DNA of 64,000 nt from Pelodera strongyloides (Eukaryota; Nematoda; Chromadorea; Rhabditida; Rhabditidae), in the NCBI GenBank assembly GCA_036852015.1, contig JAANDG010000476.1:1-64000 (forward strand), written 5' to 3'. This document shows, one piece after another, positions 10,670 to 23,842 of the stretch. Each line of letters opens with the position of its first letter. The stretch's first letter is position 1. A program made the translations under genes and the position numbers. Under the pieces are notes generated by a model. It was not told the DNA's origin. It made no database searches and was given only the letters and a program-made list of their open reading frames with translations.

Positions 10670-13600
10670 TTATTGTGAACTAGTGAAATGCGTACCGTAA
10701 CCCGAGTTCCTTCCTTGCAAAGAACCTCTCCTCTGTAATTCTGCATGCAAAACCGCACCGGCAGCTTGATAACCATGGCCGGAGCCGGAAACCTGGAAAT
10801 AATGTTTTGCTATTTACCATCTTTAATTGCCCTTTCCTCTCTCCTATTTCCCTTAATACTCTTAAAGCCACGGCCGTCGCACTGACGAGATCCCACCATG
10901 GTAAAACTCCTCGTATGCGACTGGGGTCGAAACGGGGTCCCATATTTCTAATATGGGCCATTTGGGCCATATTACTTCTCTTTTTTATTGCACTATTATA
11001 TATGTATTATAGTTTTCCTTTTATTACAGCAATTCACAGACTAAACGTAGCGGCAGAAACAGAAAACTTGGGCCACAGCAGTAATCTGTTCTCAAAGAGA
11101 ATTCCCGAATATCCAATATGTAAAGACAAAAAAACACCTGATAATGTTGTCCCCTATGATGTGAAACATGTTGCTGCGTGGTGACCGGATTCTGCTGGTA
11201 ATGCTGCAGCTCGCCTCCTTGCTGCGGGTGGTAATGAAACGACTGCGGTCCCAAAGGCTGATGGAAGATCGGCTGCTGTTGTTGTTGCGGGGTCTGCGGC
11301 TGATTCTGCTGCTGTTGTTGTTGCTGTTGATGTTGCTGCTGTGTACCCACAGCGTACGACTTCATCGTTTGATCATTAACATGCGATTGCGACTGAAATG
11401 AGAGAAACTGATCAGTGATCGGTGATATGGCCTACACATCGAAAGTTGAAGAGGTGCGGAACGATGTTTGTGAGACAGACTGGACACCATATACAAATTT
11501 ATTCCATTCCTGGAATATGAATGACACTGAATGAAACACGCTACGACTCGTACATTACATCACATAACATAAATTCATTGATATTTCCATAGAAACATAG
11601 AAACTACTGAAGATCTGAGGCTGTATCTACCTACACGCAGGGAGCTAAAGAATGCGTAGAGAGTGCGAGAGCAGAAAAGATTCAGAGCGCTCGTGGGCCT
11701 AGGGAGGGCTCCCTGTGTGTTGGTGAATACGGCCTCAGTACTGGCAAGAATAACGTTGCTGTTGCTAGTTGCCTATTCATAAAAGCATATATAGAAGCTG
11801 GAAACTGACCTTATGATGTTGCTGCTGCTGATGGTGATTTGATTGATGCTGCTGTGGTTGTTGCTGAACTGTTGACGATAAATGCGGTTGACTGGCGACA
11901 GGGCGGATTGGAGCAGATGACACGGGAGGAGGCTGAGATGACGGACGCTGCAAGTAGAAACAGTTCTAGTTTACCAAAGGATTAGCATAATTGCTTTAGT
12001 GTGAAGTTTTCGTCCTAGGAAATGAAGTTACAGATATGACCAGGTTTCATAGCAAACCAGTAAACAAACAAGGGCAACTGATAGGCATGACCTTGAACCT
12101 TCTACCAAACAACCAAACTAGAAACTAATTGAACACATATAATCAAGGGGCAGTGTGGAACTCCTGAATGTAGCTCAGACCATGACACGGGTACCGCAGC
12201 CTTGATGCTCCGGGTCCAGCTATCAAACCAGTAATCTATATGCAAATCACGTGTCTGGACCAGAGCGACAGACAACGTTAGATCACTGTAGTGATAAATA
12301 CCGAATCACAACAACAATGCTAATCAAGGTCAAGAATCACATCAATCAATATGCAAAGCAACATACCTCAACAACTACCGGGGATACAGAGACCGCCGGG
12401 GCTGGGGTAGCCAGAGGATTCGCCTCAGTCTTCATATGTTCCTTCATCATATGGGTGTTCAGAGCCGACTGCGATTTGCATCTCTTATTGCACTGCGGGC
12501 ACTTGAGAGTGGAATAAGATCGAGCCCTGGGCAAATGGTAGACATAACGTTAAAGCAGCATTGTACATAGTTTGTGAAAGGTATCGTTGATATCTGCGTC
12601 TCAAAATATCATATGCAAATTGTGTGCCGGAAGCCAGATGGCGGAAGGGCACCAAAGTTTCATCTGATATCAACGATAGCAATGCATAACATGCAAGTTC
12701 ACAAATTAAGCACACGGCTATGAGAGCAGAAAGTTAGAACTGACGTAACAAATAACATAAAGTTTTAAAAATTAATATAAACAAACTATTAAAAAAAACG
12801 AAACACTAACCTTGAAACGGTCGACTGTGCAATTGATTTCCGTTTGCAACGGCTGGGGTAGACGTAGACGTCTGGAAATCAAAAAGTCAGAGCGTTAAAA
12901 TTACAGTAACGATTAAAGGCGCTATATGTTTAACAATTCGACTAAAATAAACACACACAGATTAGATTTTCCCTCCTACTCTTCTTTCCAACATTCCGAG
13001 GCACGCACACACACAACAAAGTAGTAAACCGCATTTTCGCAACTTCAGAAGGCAATGTATTTATATAATATGTATGGTGTCCACTTAACATTTCAGTAAA
13101 AAAAGCCATGTCAACCAACCGATGCTCCGGCTCCCTCTTCCACTCTTCCGCCGTGCGCTATCTCCATGTGATGCCTCACTCCGTTCATGTTCTTGAATTG
13201 TTTGCCGCACGAGCGCAGCTGACACCGATAGCGCGATGAGACGGTCGGGTCACTAGACATATTAAATATTCATTAGCACGCACATTAAACTGATGATGTA
13301 AGATGAAAGAATGAACGTGTTTCACAAGTACAATAAAAAAATCTAAAATCGCAAATTCCAAGTTACACATGTACAGCAAATATCACCTCCAAACTCATAA
13401 ACCTACACAAACTTCTAGTTTCCAAAGAACTGCCTATTATCATGCTCATTCAGCGGCGTAAAATGATAAACTAGCCGTGAAAAAAACCTTTAAACCTTAT
13501 CCAATTATCTTTCTCTTTCCATATGGCAGACGCCGAGTCGCCAAAGCGATTCCAGGATCATCAAATGGTTTTTACCGAAAAAAACAATCTGGTGACTGGT

Positions 13601-15533
13601 TCGTTGCCCATTTGGGACGGTTTTCGATGAAATTTGGTCACCACATGGTCACGAAGAAGTCACTAAATGGGCTGGCCCACGAAAAAAAACAATGAACCGT
13701 CACCAAATGGGTTCACCCATTTCCTATTCTATGTGATTAAAAAGAAACATACTTCGGATCGGCCTCTTCCAGATCCGCGTTCGAGTCGTCCTCTTCTTCG
13801 ATTGGTTTACTCTCTAAAAATATAGTGATCAAAAAGAGTCGTAATATGTATAACATACAACGCTAGACATAAAGATTTCGTTTACATCTGTCCAATCTGC
13901 CTCACCGGGAGTCGCAGTAAGCTCGAAAATTTCTAATACAACATTCATCATTTATTCAGATATAGCTGTAAGTGGGGGCACAAATATCCATTCACCTGTT
14001 GCTTTGCACTGTTTACCGACTTTTCTGTATGTGTAGGCGGTATGTTGGTTTATGGATTTAGCTTAAAACTGCAGAACAAACACTTCATCACTGGTTTCTA
14101 GCCCTTGACGTGCTACCGTAATTGTGACGCCTGACAATTGCCCCAGAGGTGTTGCCGTAATTATGATGCCTGGCAATTGGCATTGTAACATGCAATATGC
14201 AAACCGCAGAGGTGATCCACCGTCATGGGGAGTACACAACTATTATAAAAACGAAATAAACCAATAAATTTACCTGGCTTGTTCTTCACTGGGGTAGACC
14301 CCGTGGTAATGGTTCCCATCAAATGTTCGGAAGTGTCTATTGCCGGTGCTGAAAACCATAACACGTTACCATAAGTGATTAGAGCCGCTAACAAGACACT
14401 TTATAACATCAATATAACAATTGGCTAAAACTACAGGTACACCCAGACACCAGACACCCATCAAACTTCTCCACTAGCAAAACAAGGTACGGCCAGAAGC
14501 CAAACAAAAGGATGCAACTGGTCGAGGATGCACCCTGTTTAACTGTAAATTTTTACAAACAATCAATAATTACTAACTACGCAATAAAAGTAAACAATCC
14601 TTTAAATGAGCCTACCTGCCACTTTCTTCTTGTAGTGACAAAAAGACAGCCTCACATTGTCGGGAGCACGCGGTGTTGGCCGATACGGCTGCGGAAACAA
14701 ACTGAAAATAAATCTATAATTATAATTACCAGAGAATAGAGTCATTTGTGTTGTTTCAAACCAGTGTTTGACCCATTTGACCAGGTTTTGTTGACTTTAT
14801 CCCTCGAATAACAAAAAAGTCTTGAAAACAATTACCGAAAATAATACGATAGTGGTAGATTGGCCACTCTCGTGTTCCCTCCTCCGTCATCTTCACGCCT
14901 TCGTCGGTCTTCAGCCATTTCAAAAGCAGCTGGAAATGAGACGGATGCAAATGCAAGAAAAAAGGTAAGGTTAGAGTCATATTATCATAGGTTTGTTTAT
15001 TGTGTGTCATAGTTTCCTATATTAATTGTCAATGACATTGAGGTAAGAGAAAAATACAAGAAGGGTGGATCACTATGAGACTCATTCCTCGTATCGCATA
15101 AATCACCACAAACTACTTTAGCTAACAAAACACGTCCCTCCTCAATATCACTGTTGAGTGCTGACAATTAATGTAGGAAACTATGACACACACAATATAC
15201 AAACCTATGATAATATGACATAAAAACAGAAACTAAATAAGTTAAAGCGAAATGCTAGCCTCTTTGGAAAATTTGCATATGATAAGCAAATCCCATGTAT
15301 CCTATGCTAATTTTGTACGTTTGCCGTGGAGGATCGTACAAAATTAGCATAGGATACATAGGATTTGCTAATAATATGCAAATTTTCCAAAGGGGCTAGC
15401 ATTTCGCTATAAGGTAAAACATTGCAAACTCACGTAAATGTTCCAGTTCAAAATGGGCAATCAAGTCATAGACGGTACCAAAATTGAGACTGCAACTCCG
15501 ACACGCATTATTCTCGAAGAGAGTTTTCGACAT
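10670..15533 (-). CDS. JAZF1-like C2H2 zinc-finger protein
   Basis: Predicted nuclear regulator of 429 aa. Minus-strand exons: 15434-15533 (ATG 15531-15533), 14836-14929, 14616-14701, 14274-14348, 13753-13813, 13116-13252, 12811-12871, 12367-12526, 11810-11947, 11138-11392, 10670-10792 (TAA). Three fingers match the JAZF1 layout: an N-terminal CRSC...HFELEH finger (residues about 11-31), then after an acidic EEEDDSNADLEEAD stretch a CX4C-X12-HX4H finger (CQLRSCGKQF...), then CX2C-X12-HX4H (CPQCNKR...). The C-terminal third is Gln/His-rich (CAG tracts at 11280-11345 and 11815-11880). Two points are soft. The exon at 13116 needs a weak GTTGAC donor to keep frame, and the last exon could instead splice on to 10364-10464. 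An acceptor AG lies directly before the ATG. The JAZF1 link is family knowledge; the fingers are seen. Confidence 0.7.
13561..13723. mobile_element. Dispersed repeat E (intronic copy)
   Basis: Contains TCAAATGGTTTTTACCGAAA and GGTCACCACATGGTCACGAA, and ends near GGGTTCACCCATTTC. Related sequence occurs at 53843-54072, inside the MSP palindrome arms (37863-37920, 38610-38665) and in its spacer (38190-38245). It lies in a zinc-finger gene intron. Confidence 0.6.
15244..15409. mobile_element. Foldback MITE, subfamily C
   Basis: A nearly perfect palindrome: AAAGCGAAATGCTAGCCTCT on the left, AGGGGCTAGCATTTCGCT on the right, with arms of about 75 bp (CAAATCCCATGTATCCTATG and its complement) around a 12-bp centre. 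TA on both sides. It lies just downstream of the first coding exon of the zinc-finger gene. Confidence 0.85.
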
Positions 15534-15608
15534 CTAGACCTAAAGTAGAATACTAGAGTTATTAAATGCTGTTGTTAAAACAGAAGAAATATTCGATAAC
15601 GTACAAAT

Positions 15609-16340
15609 GTTCAACAATTTACACTACATTACAGTACACTACATTCAATTATGCAAAAAATCACACAGTAATCGAAATAAGCAAAAACCGTTTCTCGATA
15701 TAGCGTGGGTATAAATTAACCCTTTTTTACATGAAAAAGAGCAAACAAAATATATTTTAAAAAAAACTTTATTAATGAAAAGGTACTCGTACACCGTACA
15801 CGTACTGCTGCTGGAACCCGATAACAACAAACCCGTATAATTATAATCCCGCAATACAAGTTGCGGCTTGCGGAAACTTTTATTTCTGCTATTAAGAACC
15901 CAAATAACTCTTATTGAAAAGTGACTCAATTCAAATTTCGAAGCTTTCAGCACGTTCCGTCAAAATATATTGAAAAAGAAACCGAGGCAAAAACTCCCGC
16001 AATCCACTTCATATCTACCATACGCAATATTCTATTATAATAATAATAAGTTATTTTCAGTTGCATGATTCTTTCAGTTGATGAAAGGTGAGAATTGAGA
16101 ATACTGTAAATGGAAAACCAAAGAAAAGAGAAAATACTATTTTATATTATGACACTATTATTATGACACGTAATATTCTATTATGACACCTATTATCATG
16201 CAAGGCCAAAGGTCCAACTATCAAAAAACTAAACAGCTAACAGCTAAATCATAATCATAACGAACGAATACAGTAACAAGTAACAAATAAAGACCGATAA
16301 TCTACACATCACAGACTATCACACATATATACAAAGCTAA
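15609..16340. repeat. Duplicated kelch 3' flank, copy A
   Basis: Matches 22354-23290 in order over most of its length, starting GTTCAACAATTTACAC and including AATAAGCAAAAACCGTTTCT and TTGCGGCTTGCGGAAACTTT. It shows that the tandem kelch duplication carried about 1 kb of downstream DNA. No gene is seen in it. Confidence 0.75.
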
Positions 16341-16516
16341 ATCTCCAATCTCCTGACGCTTTCTCCAGAAACTGATCTACGAAGAGAGATCACTATACTA
16401 TTCAGGGAAAATAAAGTTCAAGAAAAGCGGTATTATCATCACTACTAAAATCCAAACCACTAATTCCAATAAAGGATAAAAAGACAAAACTGACCTGATC
16501 TTGCACGCTACTAAAG

Positions 16517-19500
16517 TTACTGAGGCTGTGCAGTGATCGATGATTCTGGTTCATCTTGGCTGTCCTTCAGCAGTGCCGTCAACTGAGTGACCACTTCGAT
16601 AGTAGAAGAAAGTTTGACTTGTGGGTGAGCACGGAACTGAACAAATGGAAATACTACTAACACAATCGTGAGCCACCACTGGCACTGATAATGAGTTAAA
16701 GAGGAATAACAGCCGGTTGTTGAAACGTAGAGGAATGCAGTTATTCGGCACACGTTTCAAAAACTGGCTGTTATACCGCTTTAACTAATGCTGTGACGCG
16801 CAGCCGACTAACAGCACTTGACTTTAGGCTAGGTCTCACATGTTACGCATACGCAAACAATAACACAAAAACACAACTAAAACAAGAAATGGTATCGGGG
16901 GAATGCCCATGCCCAGTTTACTTCAATACAGCCAGGATTGGCGTCCAGAGAATATTTTGAACGGTATAAACACAGAAAACATGTAGGAACCAGGAACCAC
17001 TCACATATTGAGGAAACGTGTTGGAAACCACATGGGCGGCTAAAAGTTTTAGCGTGGGCGGGGCAATCCAAAACGACTGGACGACGTTTGTTGTGCGTTC
17101 TCTGGATACAAGAGTGCCATCGCCACCGAAAAGAACCACTTGACCTTCCTGGAGAGAAAAGTTATTAAATAAAGTACTCTTGTAAATTCCTATCATTTGC
17201 ATATAACGGCACCCTATCCTTATGTTAGAGTGGGGTCAACACGGTTCAGCGATTCACGTGAGTGACAGTTTGGGCCTTTGGGCACTCAAGACCTCAAGAT
17301 TGCCGAATGGTTAGCCTAGACTCAAAAATGGGCATTGTCAACTTTATATAGCATCGGATTCAATATTGTCCTCTTTTCTTAAGATCAAGAAGGGATGAAG
17401 GCCATTCGAGGAGGATTCTTTTCCAATATAAAATAAATTTCAATACAGACTTCATTAGGGGCGTCGTGGCTCACTGGCAAAGTTCTCGTCTCTCACCCAT
17501 ACGACCGAATCCCGCCCAGTGCTACCATCTTGTAAACATGCCACGGCGTCGGGAATAAAGTTAAGGCGCTCCCCTTACCTAGCCTTAGTGCCTTAGGACG
17601 GACATTTCGCTCTGTATTATCTTCTGTGCCATCTTCTACCGTCTAATTCACTCTATGGGACACATCAGCCAAGAGACACCGCCTTGGATTGGAGCTAAAA
17701 ATGAAGATCCCCGACTTCGAGAGCAAACGGGACCTTGGATTCTACATGCTTAAGTCTATGTGTGATGATTGTATGTCTGAATAAAGTGGTATTCACATTC
17801 AGTAGTAAAAAAAACACAAAGCCCTAACATCGAACACACACCGCAGTTGAACCTTAGCATATGAATGAAACATTTTGATAAATCCCCACCCTACTGACCC
17901 AACGCATTTAGTTTTCTAAACCCCCAGAAAAGTAAAACTCCATATACGAACGAAATTTATTAACTATGAGGACTTCGCATAATATTATTATTAATAATAA
18001 TAGACCCACCTTTGTTACCGCCGCGTCATGGAAGGAGACGGATGTATGCAACGAATGCTTTGATTTACTCCATTTCATGGTATTCAAGTCCAGAAACCAG
18101 ATATCGGAGAAAATCACCTGGTTCTGAAGTTCACTATACAATACTGAGGTATTAGAGGTAAGCAATGAATCAATCGCCCTTGTAGAACATAAGATTCAAA
18201 CAGAAGAATCAGACAACTCGATCACGAACTTTGAATTTGGTGCGCCAAAAAACTGCCCAAACTACCGGTGCGATATTTATTTGGGGACTTCGATATTACG
18301 GTACAATTATTCGAATTAAAACGAGTCAAAACTAGGTCTTCAACCTTCAACACCTTAATAGTTAAGCTTGTTTTTGTTTTCGCTGGCGAATAATTATCAT
18401 ATATGTGTATCGCCATTCCGGAAAGGCAAAGCTCTAATGCACACAACACAACTTGCTCTGCTGCCTGCATTTCTACTGAATTCTGCAAATTCTGTTGAAC
18501 TACGGACTACGGCGATATAATAATTCAATTTCTACCGTAAGATGACGCAACGGCCGATCGGGATCGGCATCGGGATTCCTTGTATTTGTATCATTACAAC
18601 ATCCTCCACACATCACAAGTTGATGGCGCCAGCGTACCAAAGAGTGACAGCTGAACAAACAGAATATAAATAAAACAAACTTAAGGGAGGAGGCTCACGA
18701 AAAAACGAAAATATTTTACAATACAAACAAAATTACAATACAAAAAGAGAAAGGCTCGCCTTTTTTGTAACCCCACACCACATGTGTTAGTGACGCGAGT
18801 ATTTCTCTATACTCAACACTCTCCGAGAGAGTAGAAATATAAAAATCAGTGAGAAACAAACTTATCCCCAATACTTTAATTTACACCAAGATCAAGACTA
18901 AAGAAAAACGCGTAAAATCGAAAACCAGAATAAGGCTGTAAGGCATTGGAGATTTCCATGTCAACAGAAAATAAGAGAAGAAAAGAAAAAAAACTGTACC
19001 AATGATTCGCTTATTTAAAATAAAATAGAAACTATATAAACTATAAACTCCAAAGTACACTACAAAGAACCCGTGACCGTATATTCATATTATACTAGGT
19101 ACGGTACAAGGTAAGCAAGTAAGCACTCACGCACCTCCTCGGATGGGGCCATCCTCCCTCTGTTTGTAGGCACGGCATAGTATCCACCTCCTTATACGAA
19201 GTTGTATCCAAGTCAAATACAGTCAGCTGCAAATTACAATGTAAATAGATAAGATATATGCTTCTTTCACACTCTCACATTCAAATTGGGAAATAAATTT
19301 ATGTTTCTTAGGGCGCGTTCGGGATGCGCCTTCCGAAAGGTTCTCATGCAAATTCATCGTCCGGGATGGACATTTTGGAAACGTTCTAATGCTTGGAGAA
19401 AGCAATAAATACAGTATGAATTAGCATGGAAAAGTACAAATTAGCATGGTTTAACACCCTTACAAATACAGTGAGTGTACGAGTGTACACATTAATACCC

Positions 19501-21380
19501 ATTTCAGCAAAGCAACCACAATCAGGATAGCTGCGAATGGGAATGGCTGTAGATTAGATCAAGTGCCTATTCAGTCGATAAAAACACTTGCTAACGGCTA
19601 ACATCAACCAACAAAAAATAGGAATGTGAAAAAAAGAGGAGCATATAAATGAATTTCAGATCAATTCGACCAACATAAAGACAAAAATATAGACAAAATA
19701 AGACACTAACCTTCTCAAACCGCCGCACAAAAGTTCGTGTTCCGCCACCGAAGAATAACAACAAACGGCGACGGTGCTGTACAACTTCCATTCTGTACAA
19801 GCCATCCAAAGTTGGCATCTAAAATAAAACGTGTATTTATTCAGAAACTCTAATGTACAGATGCACAAGTTTTGAAGCCAGTTCGAAACTCGAAACTACT
19901 GTGTTTCCAACTCCAACATGCATTTAAAGATAAAGGGAACAAATTCCACGCAATATAACTTCATTGAATAACCAATGGGAAAGAAAAACCATCCACGCAT
20001 TGTGTTCGAATTTTGGCGTTGTGCGCGCGCGAAGGGAAGATACTAGAAAAAATAAATAAACAAAAATGAAATTCATATGCTTACACTATATGCTTATGAA
20101 GTCATACGCTTACAGGCTTACACTATATGCTTAGGAAATCATAGGCATACCCACATACGATGATTATGCATAAAATCACGGCACTGAGTTCGAGTAAGAA
20201 TATTTTCCAAAAAAATTCGATAATAGATAAATGTATTTGAAAATGATAATTTCTAAAAAAAACTGACAAATGGGTTCAGCTTTCTCCAGTACCACTGTTC
20301 GCTGGCATCTTTCTTCAAACTGTGCACGTCTTGAGAGAATTCTCGCCCTTTTGTGCCACCGACAACGAAGAATGTATCCGGATCCGTTGACGACTGACAC
20401 ATTGCCTGCAATTCGGATTTTCAGCCAAATTATAAACAACTACGGCGATATGGTTGTAGGTTGTAGCCGCACTCCGGACGTAGACAAGAAGACTTTTTTC
20501 CCTGTAAATTTGTTGAAACAGATGTCACTTATTTTAGTTTTTGCAGTGCATTTTCATCTGTTTTTTTGTATTATTATCCATTTATTCGTTGTTAGTGGTC
20601 TTATATTGTCAAAACTTGGGCGATACTTTGTTGTCGTAATAAATGTTATGTTAAGACGAAAGGTCTTCATTCTCCCGATTTTTTTATCATAAATCATCTG
20701 CTAGAACGAGTGCGAGATACTCAGATACTACGATTTCCATTCATTAGAATATACGTATAATACCATATAGAACCCACCTGTCCGTATGTCGCAGCCTTAT
20801 TTCCCACAACTCGGAGCTTCATTGTATGCACACTATCGTCGAGTACCGTCACAACGTGTACTTCATTATTTGAACTCGTCTCGCCGATCGGAAAGTCTGT
20901 TCCACCAAATATTATCGCCTGCGGAGAACCGTAGTTTGTGATGGCCACTAAAACAAGGAGTTCTTAAGTTTCGTCACTCCCATCAAGTCCACCGGCTTAG
21001 CCATTTACTCCGATGTTCGGTTGATAAATAAAAATGTGGGGAATACTTAGAAAATACGCCCCCAAAAGTCCCCAATGCAAAAAAAACATCTAAGCGAATG
21101 TGAAAAGGTCCAGGCGGAAGTAATTAGGATCCACTCGAAAACATATCAAGCCAAAATCGTAAATTCGTAAGAGCTTAAAGAGTACGGTATGAATTATAAA
21201 CTACAATAAAGAGCTAACATACGTGAAAATGAGAGAAGGGCGGTAGGGAAGTTCTCGTCCACAGGAACATCATCCCACACATGAGTCCATAAATTGTACC
21301 GCCAAACCTATATATATATATATATAGATATATATATATATATATAGTATATAAGATATATATTTATATATTATATATAT

Positions 21381-21458
<78 letters not shown>

Positions 21459-22319
21459 TTATTATTATCAATATTTTAATTTATAAATCTTAGAAATTTC
21501 CTCGGGACTTCGTATTCTTTATTCGATAACAGGGCAGCGTTGCATCGCAGATAAGATCGTGTTTCTTTCCTGGACTCCGCCGACGATATTTACATCCTGA
21601 TCTTATTATTATAGAAAGGAGTAAAGTTTGATCGCTTGATGCGCTTGAATGTCCGAAACGCTTTTCTACGTGTCAGGCGTTTGGTATAAGCACTCCAAAA
21701 TAAGCGCAATTGAATCTGAGTATAAAAAGTAGCCTCAGGCGGCGATAGACGTCTGCTATCTAACATGTACATACCTCGCGAAGTATAGACGGCTCATCGT
21801 CATCAGCGTTAATCATGGCACGTCCTCCCACTACATACAAAAAGTCGCCATCGACGAAGCTTCGATGTCCACTTCGCCGCGTAGGACGATCTAAAGATGG
21901 AACAAAATAAGCAAAACCAAATTATGCTCAGTTTTTTTTAGCTGATTTAGTGCAAGTGCTGCCCTCAAAATCTAGTGCAGGTACATATTTCGAGTGTTCT
22001 TTTCTGGAAAAGTAATCAAGTTTTCTAAGCATGGACATTGTCTTATTGCATACATAATAGGTAATAGGAAACGTAACGTATGGTAAGTAAAACTAATGAC
22101 GGAGCGTGTGATAAAAACGATTGGGCCTGTAATATACAGCGTCATAACTTGAAACTTAACTTAGATGTAGAGTCCATGTTGCCCACTAACAACAACAACA
22201 AAGAATGTAAGACAGAATATTTTGTACTTCAAGTAGTTACCTTGGTACTTTTCATCAGTGCAACCGGCGAATACCGGCAGTTCCACGCATTCTGCTAGGT
22301 TCGGAGAATGTAGTACCAT
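16517..22319 (-). CDS. KLHDC10: KLHDC10-type kelch protein, copy A
   Basis: Six-kelch-repeat protein of 424 aa. In animals KLHDC10 is a CUL2 ubiquitin-ligase substrate receptor that reads C-terminal degrons and also acts on ASK1. Minus-strand exons: 22241-22319 (ATG 22317), 21775-21890, 21223-21307, 20778-20947, 20268-20405, 19711-19818, 19135-19226, 18536-18650, 18010-18117, 17005-17148, 16517-16636 (TAA). All phases agree. Kelch GG motifs are visible in order: FLYVVGG, QAIIFGG, FFVVGG, LLLFFGG, LVMCGG and VVLFGG. The KLHDC10-like run RSGHR...VWRYNLWTHVW is clear. The C-terminal IAPPTLKLLAAHVV corresponds to the human BC-box region. The acceptor TTTTCAG two bases before TAATG fits trans-splicing. 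Upstream homology with copy B ends within about 30 bp, so its promoter may differ. Confidence 0.88.
16697..16783. mobile_element. Foldback MITE, subfamily B, internally deleted
   Basis: Only the two ends remain: GGAATAACAGCCGG on the left and AAACTGGCTGTTATACCGCT on the right, in the last intron of kelch copy A. Confidence 0.65.
17459..17800 (+). mobile_element. tRNA-derived SINE-like element
   Basis: Head at 17461-17520 has A-box-like GTGGCTCACTGG and B-box-like ACCGAATCCC at tRNA spacing. A non-tRNA body of about 280 bp follows. It lies in a kelch copy A intron with the head on the plus strand, opposite to the gene. Confidence 0.5.
21309..21456. repeat. (AT)n microsatellite
   Basis: About 150 bp of nearly pure TA with a few GATA and TTTATA breaks, in the second intron of kelch copy A. 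The intron's acceptor (read on the minus strand) is embedded in its edge at 21308. Confidence 0.95.
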
Positions 22320-22326
22320 TACTGAA
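22320..22326 (-). promoter_or_regulatory. Acceptor at kelch A start, possible trans-splice site
   Basis: The minus strand reads GATTTCAG then TAATG. The same arrangement (TTTTCAG then TAATG) precedes kelch copy B at 30407-30415. With no in-frame exon seen upstream, a spliced-leader site is likely. Confidence 0.45.
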
Positions 22327-22353
22327 ATCAGGGAAAAAAAAAACAGTAGGAGC

Positions 22354-23290
22354 CGTTCAACAATTTACACAACACTACAGTACTTTACAGTCAATTATGC
22401 AAATTTCACATAGTAATCAAAATAAGCAAAAACCGTTTCTATAGCGTGGGGACAAATTAACCCATTTTTTTAAGAGAAAAAAAGAGGAAAGAAAAATAAG
22501 AAAAAACTTTATTAATGAAAAGGTACTGCTGCTGGAACCCGATAACAACCAACAAGTATAATACAGTAATAGAAGTTGCGGCTTGCGGAAACTTTTACTA
22601 CTGCTAATAACTCTTCCCGAAAAGTGACACAAACAAACTGTCAACACAAACGCTCTCAATCAACAACTATTCTATTGGAAAGGAAACAGGCATAACAATT
22701 CCCGCAATCCAACTCTCACCTCACATCTACGATACGAAATATTCAATTATGACATCTATTATTATGCAAAGGCTAGACTTTTGCTGAGAAAGACAACCAC
22801 GAAATCAAAATAGATAATTGTAAATATAACACAATTATTAACTGGATTTTCTAAAACTCTATTGCCAAGGATAACACAAAACGAAGCATCTATATATTTA
22901 CAAGTCCTGCAGCTTCCCACTACCTACTGCGAATGACTACTAAACGAATCTATGCAAATCACAGCAGCTGAGTAAACATGTAGTATTTGTGGGTAAATTT
23001 TCTTATTACTTCTCTTTATGACAATGAAAATGAAACACCAAATATCAGAATCTAAATAACTAAAATCATAAACAACGAACGAAACAATGAATTCACGATC
23101 GTGTGACACACTCTCACTGTTATCAAAAATAATTAGGCTCAGGTCTCTCTTGTCTCATAAACTCTCAATGTTATCAAAAAGAAAAAGAATAAAATCGATA
23201 TTCTACATCACAAAAGGCATGCACTCATATATACAAAGCTAGATCTCCGTCCCCTTTCCCCAGGTCGATAAACATAGGTTATCATACGAT
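22354..23290. repeat. Duplicated kelch 3' flank, copy B
   Basis: Counterpart of 15609-16340. It begins only about 35 bp upstream of the copy A start codon, which places the duplication junction at roughly 22345-22354. Confidence 0.75.
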
Positions 23291-23842
23291 TGATGGATAA
23301 TCTAAACGGTATAAACAAAACGTCATCAAAGATCAGCAAACAAACGAGTATGGGTTCGAGTTTGAATCACAATGCTGAGAACCCAATACGGTTAGCCTTA
23401 GGGTCACTCAGCGTCTATACTGCACCTGTACACCACAAGAGAAGAATGGACTAATGGAGAACTAGGAGTTAGGAGTACGCACTGCTGTGAGTACGCAAGT
23501 TACTGAAGTTACGCAGACGTAGACGTAGACAAGGTCTACTGGGGTACTGGGCCAAGAAATAAAAGACCAGACGTGACTAACCGACTAACCGAAAGTTACA
23601 ACAGTAAACGGTGCGGTCTTGTCAATACTAAACAAGCAAGAGTAAGACTAAAAGACATAGTAACAAAGATATGATCTGGTCTGTAATAAGCAAGAAAAGA
23701 CTAGACTAACGCTAGTTACGAGGACAAGGTCTTGTCTACACTCAAAAAAGCAAGAGCAAGGCTAACCACGTAAGACGTAAGTTACGAGTACACGGACTTA
23801 TTCTTATCCAAAAAATAAAGAAAGCAAGTCTACCTACTATAG

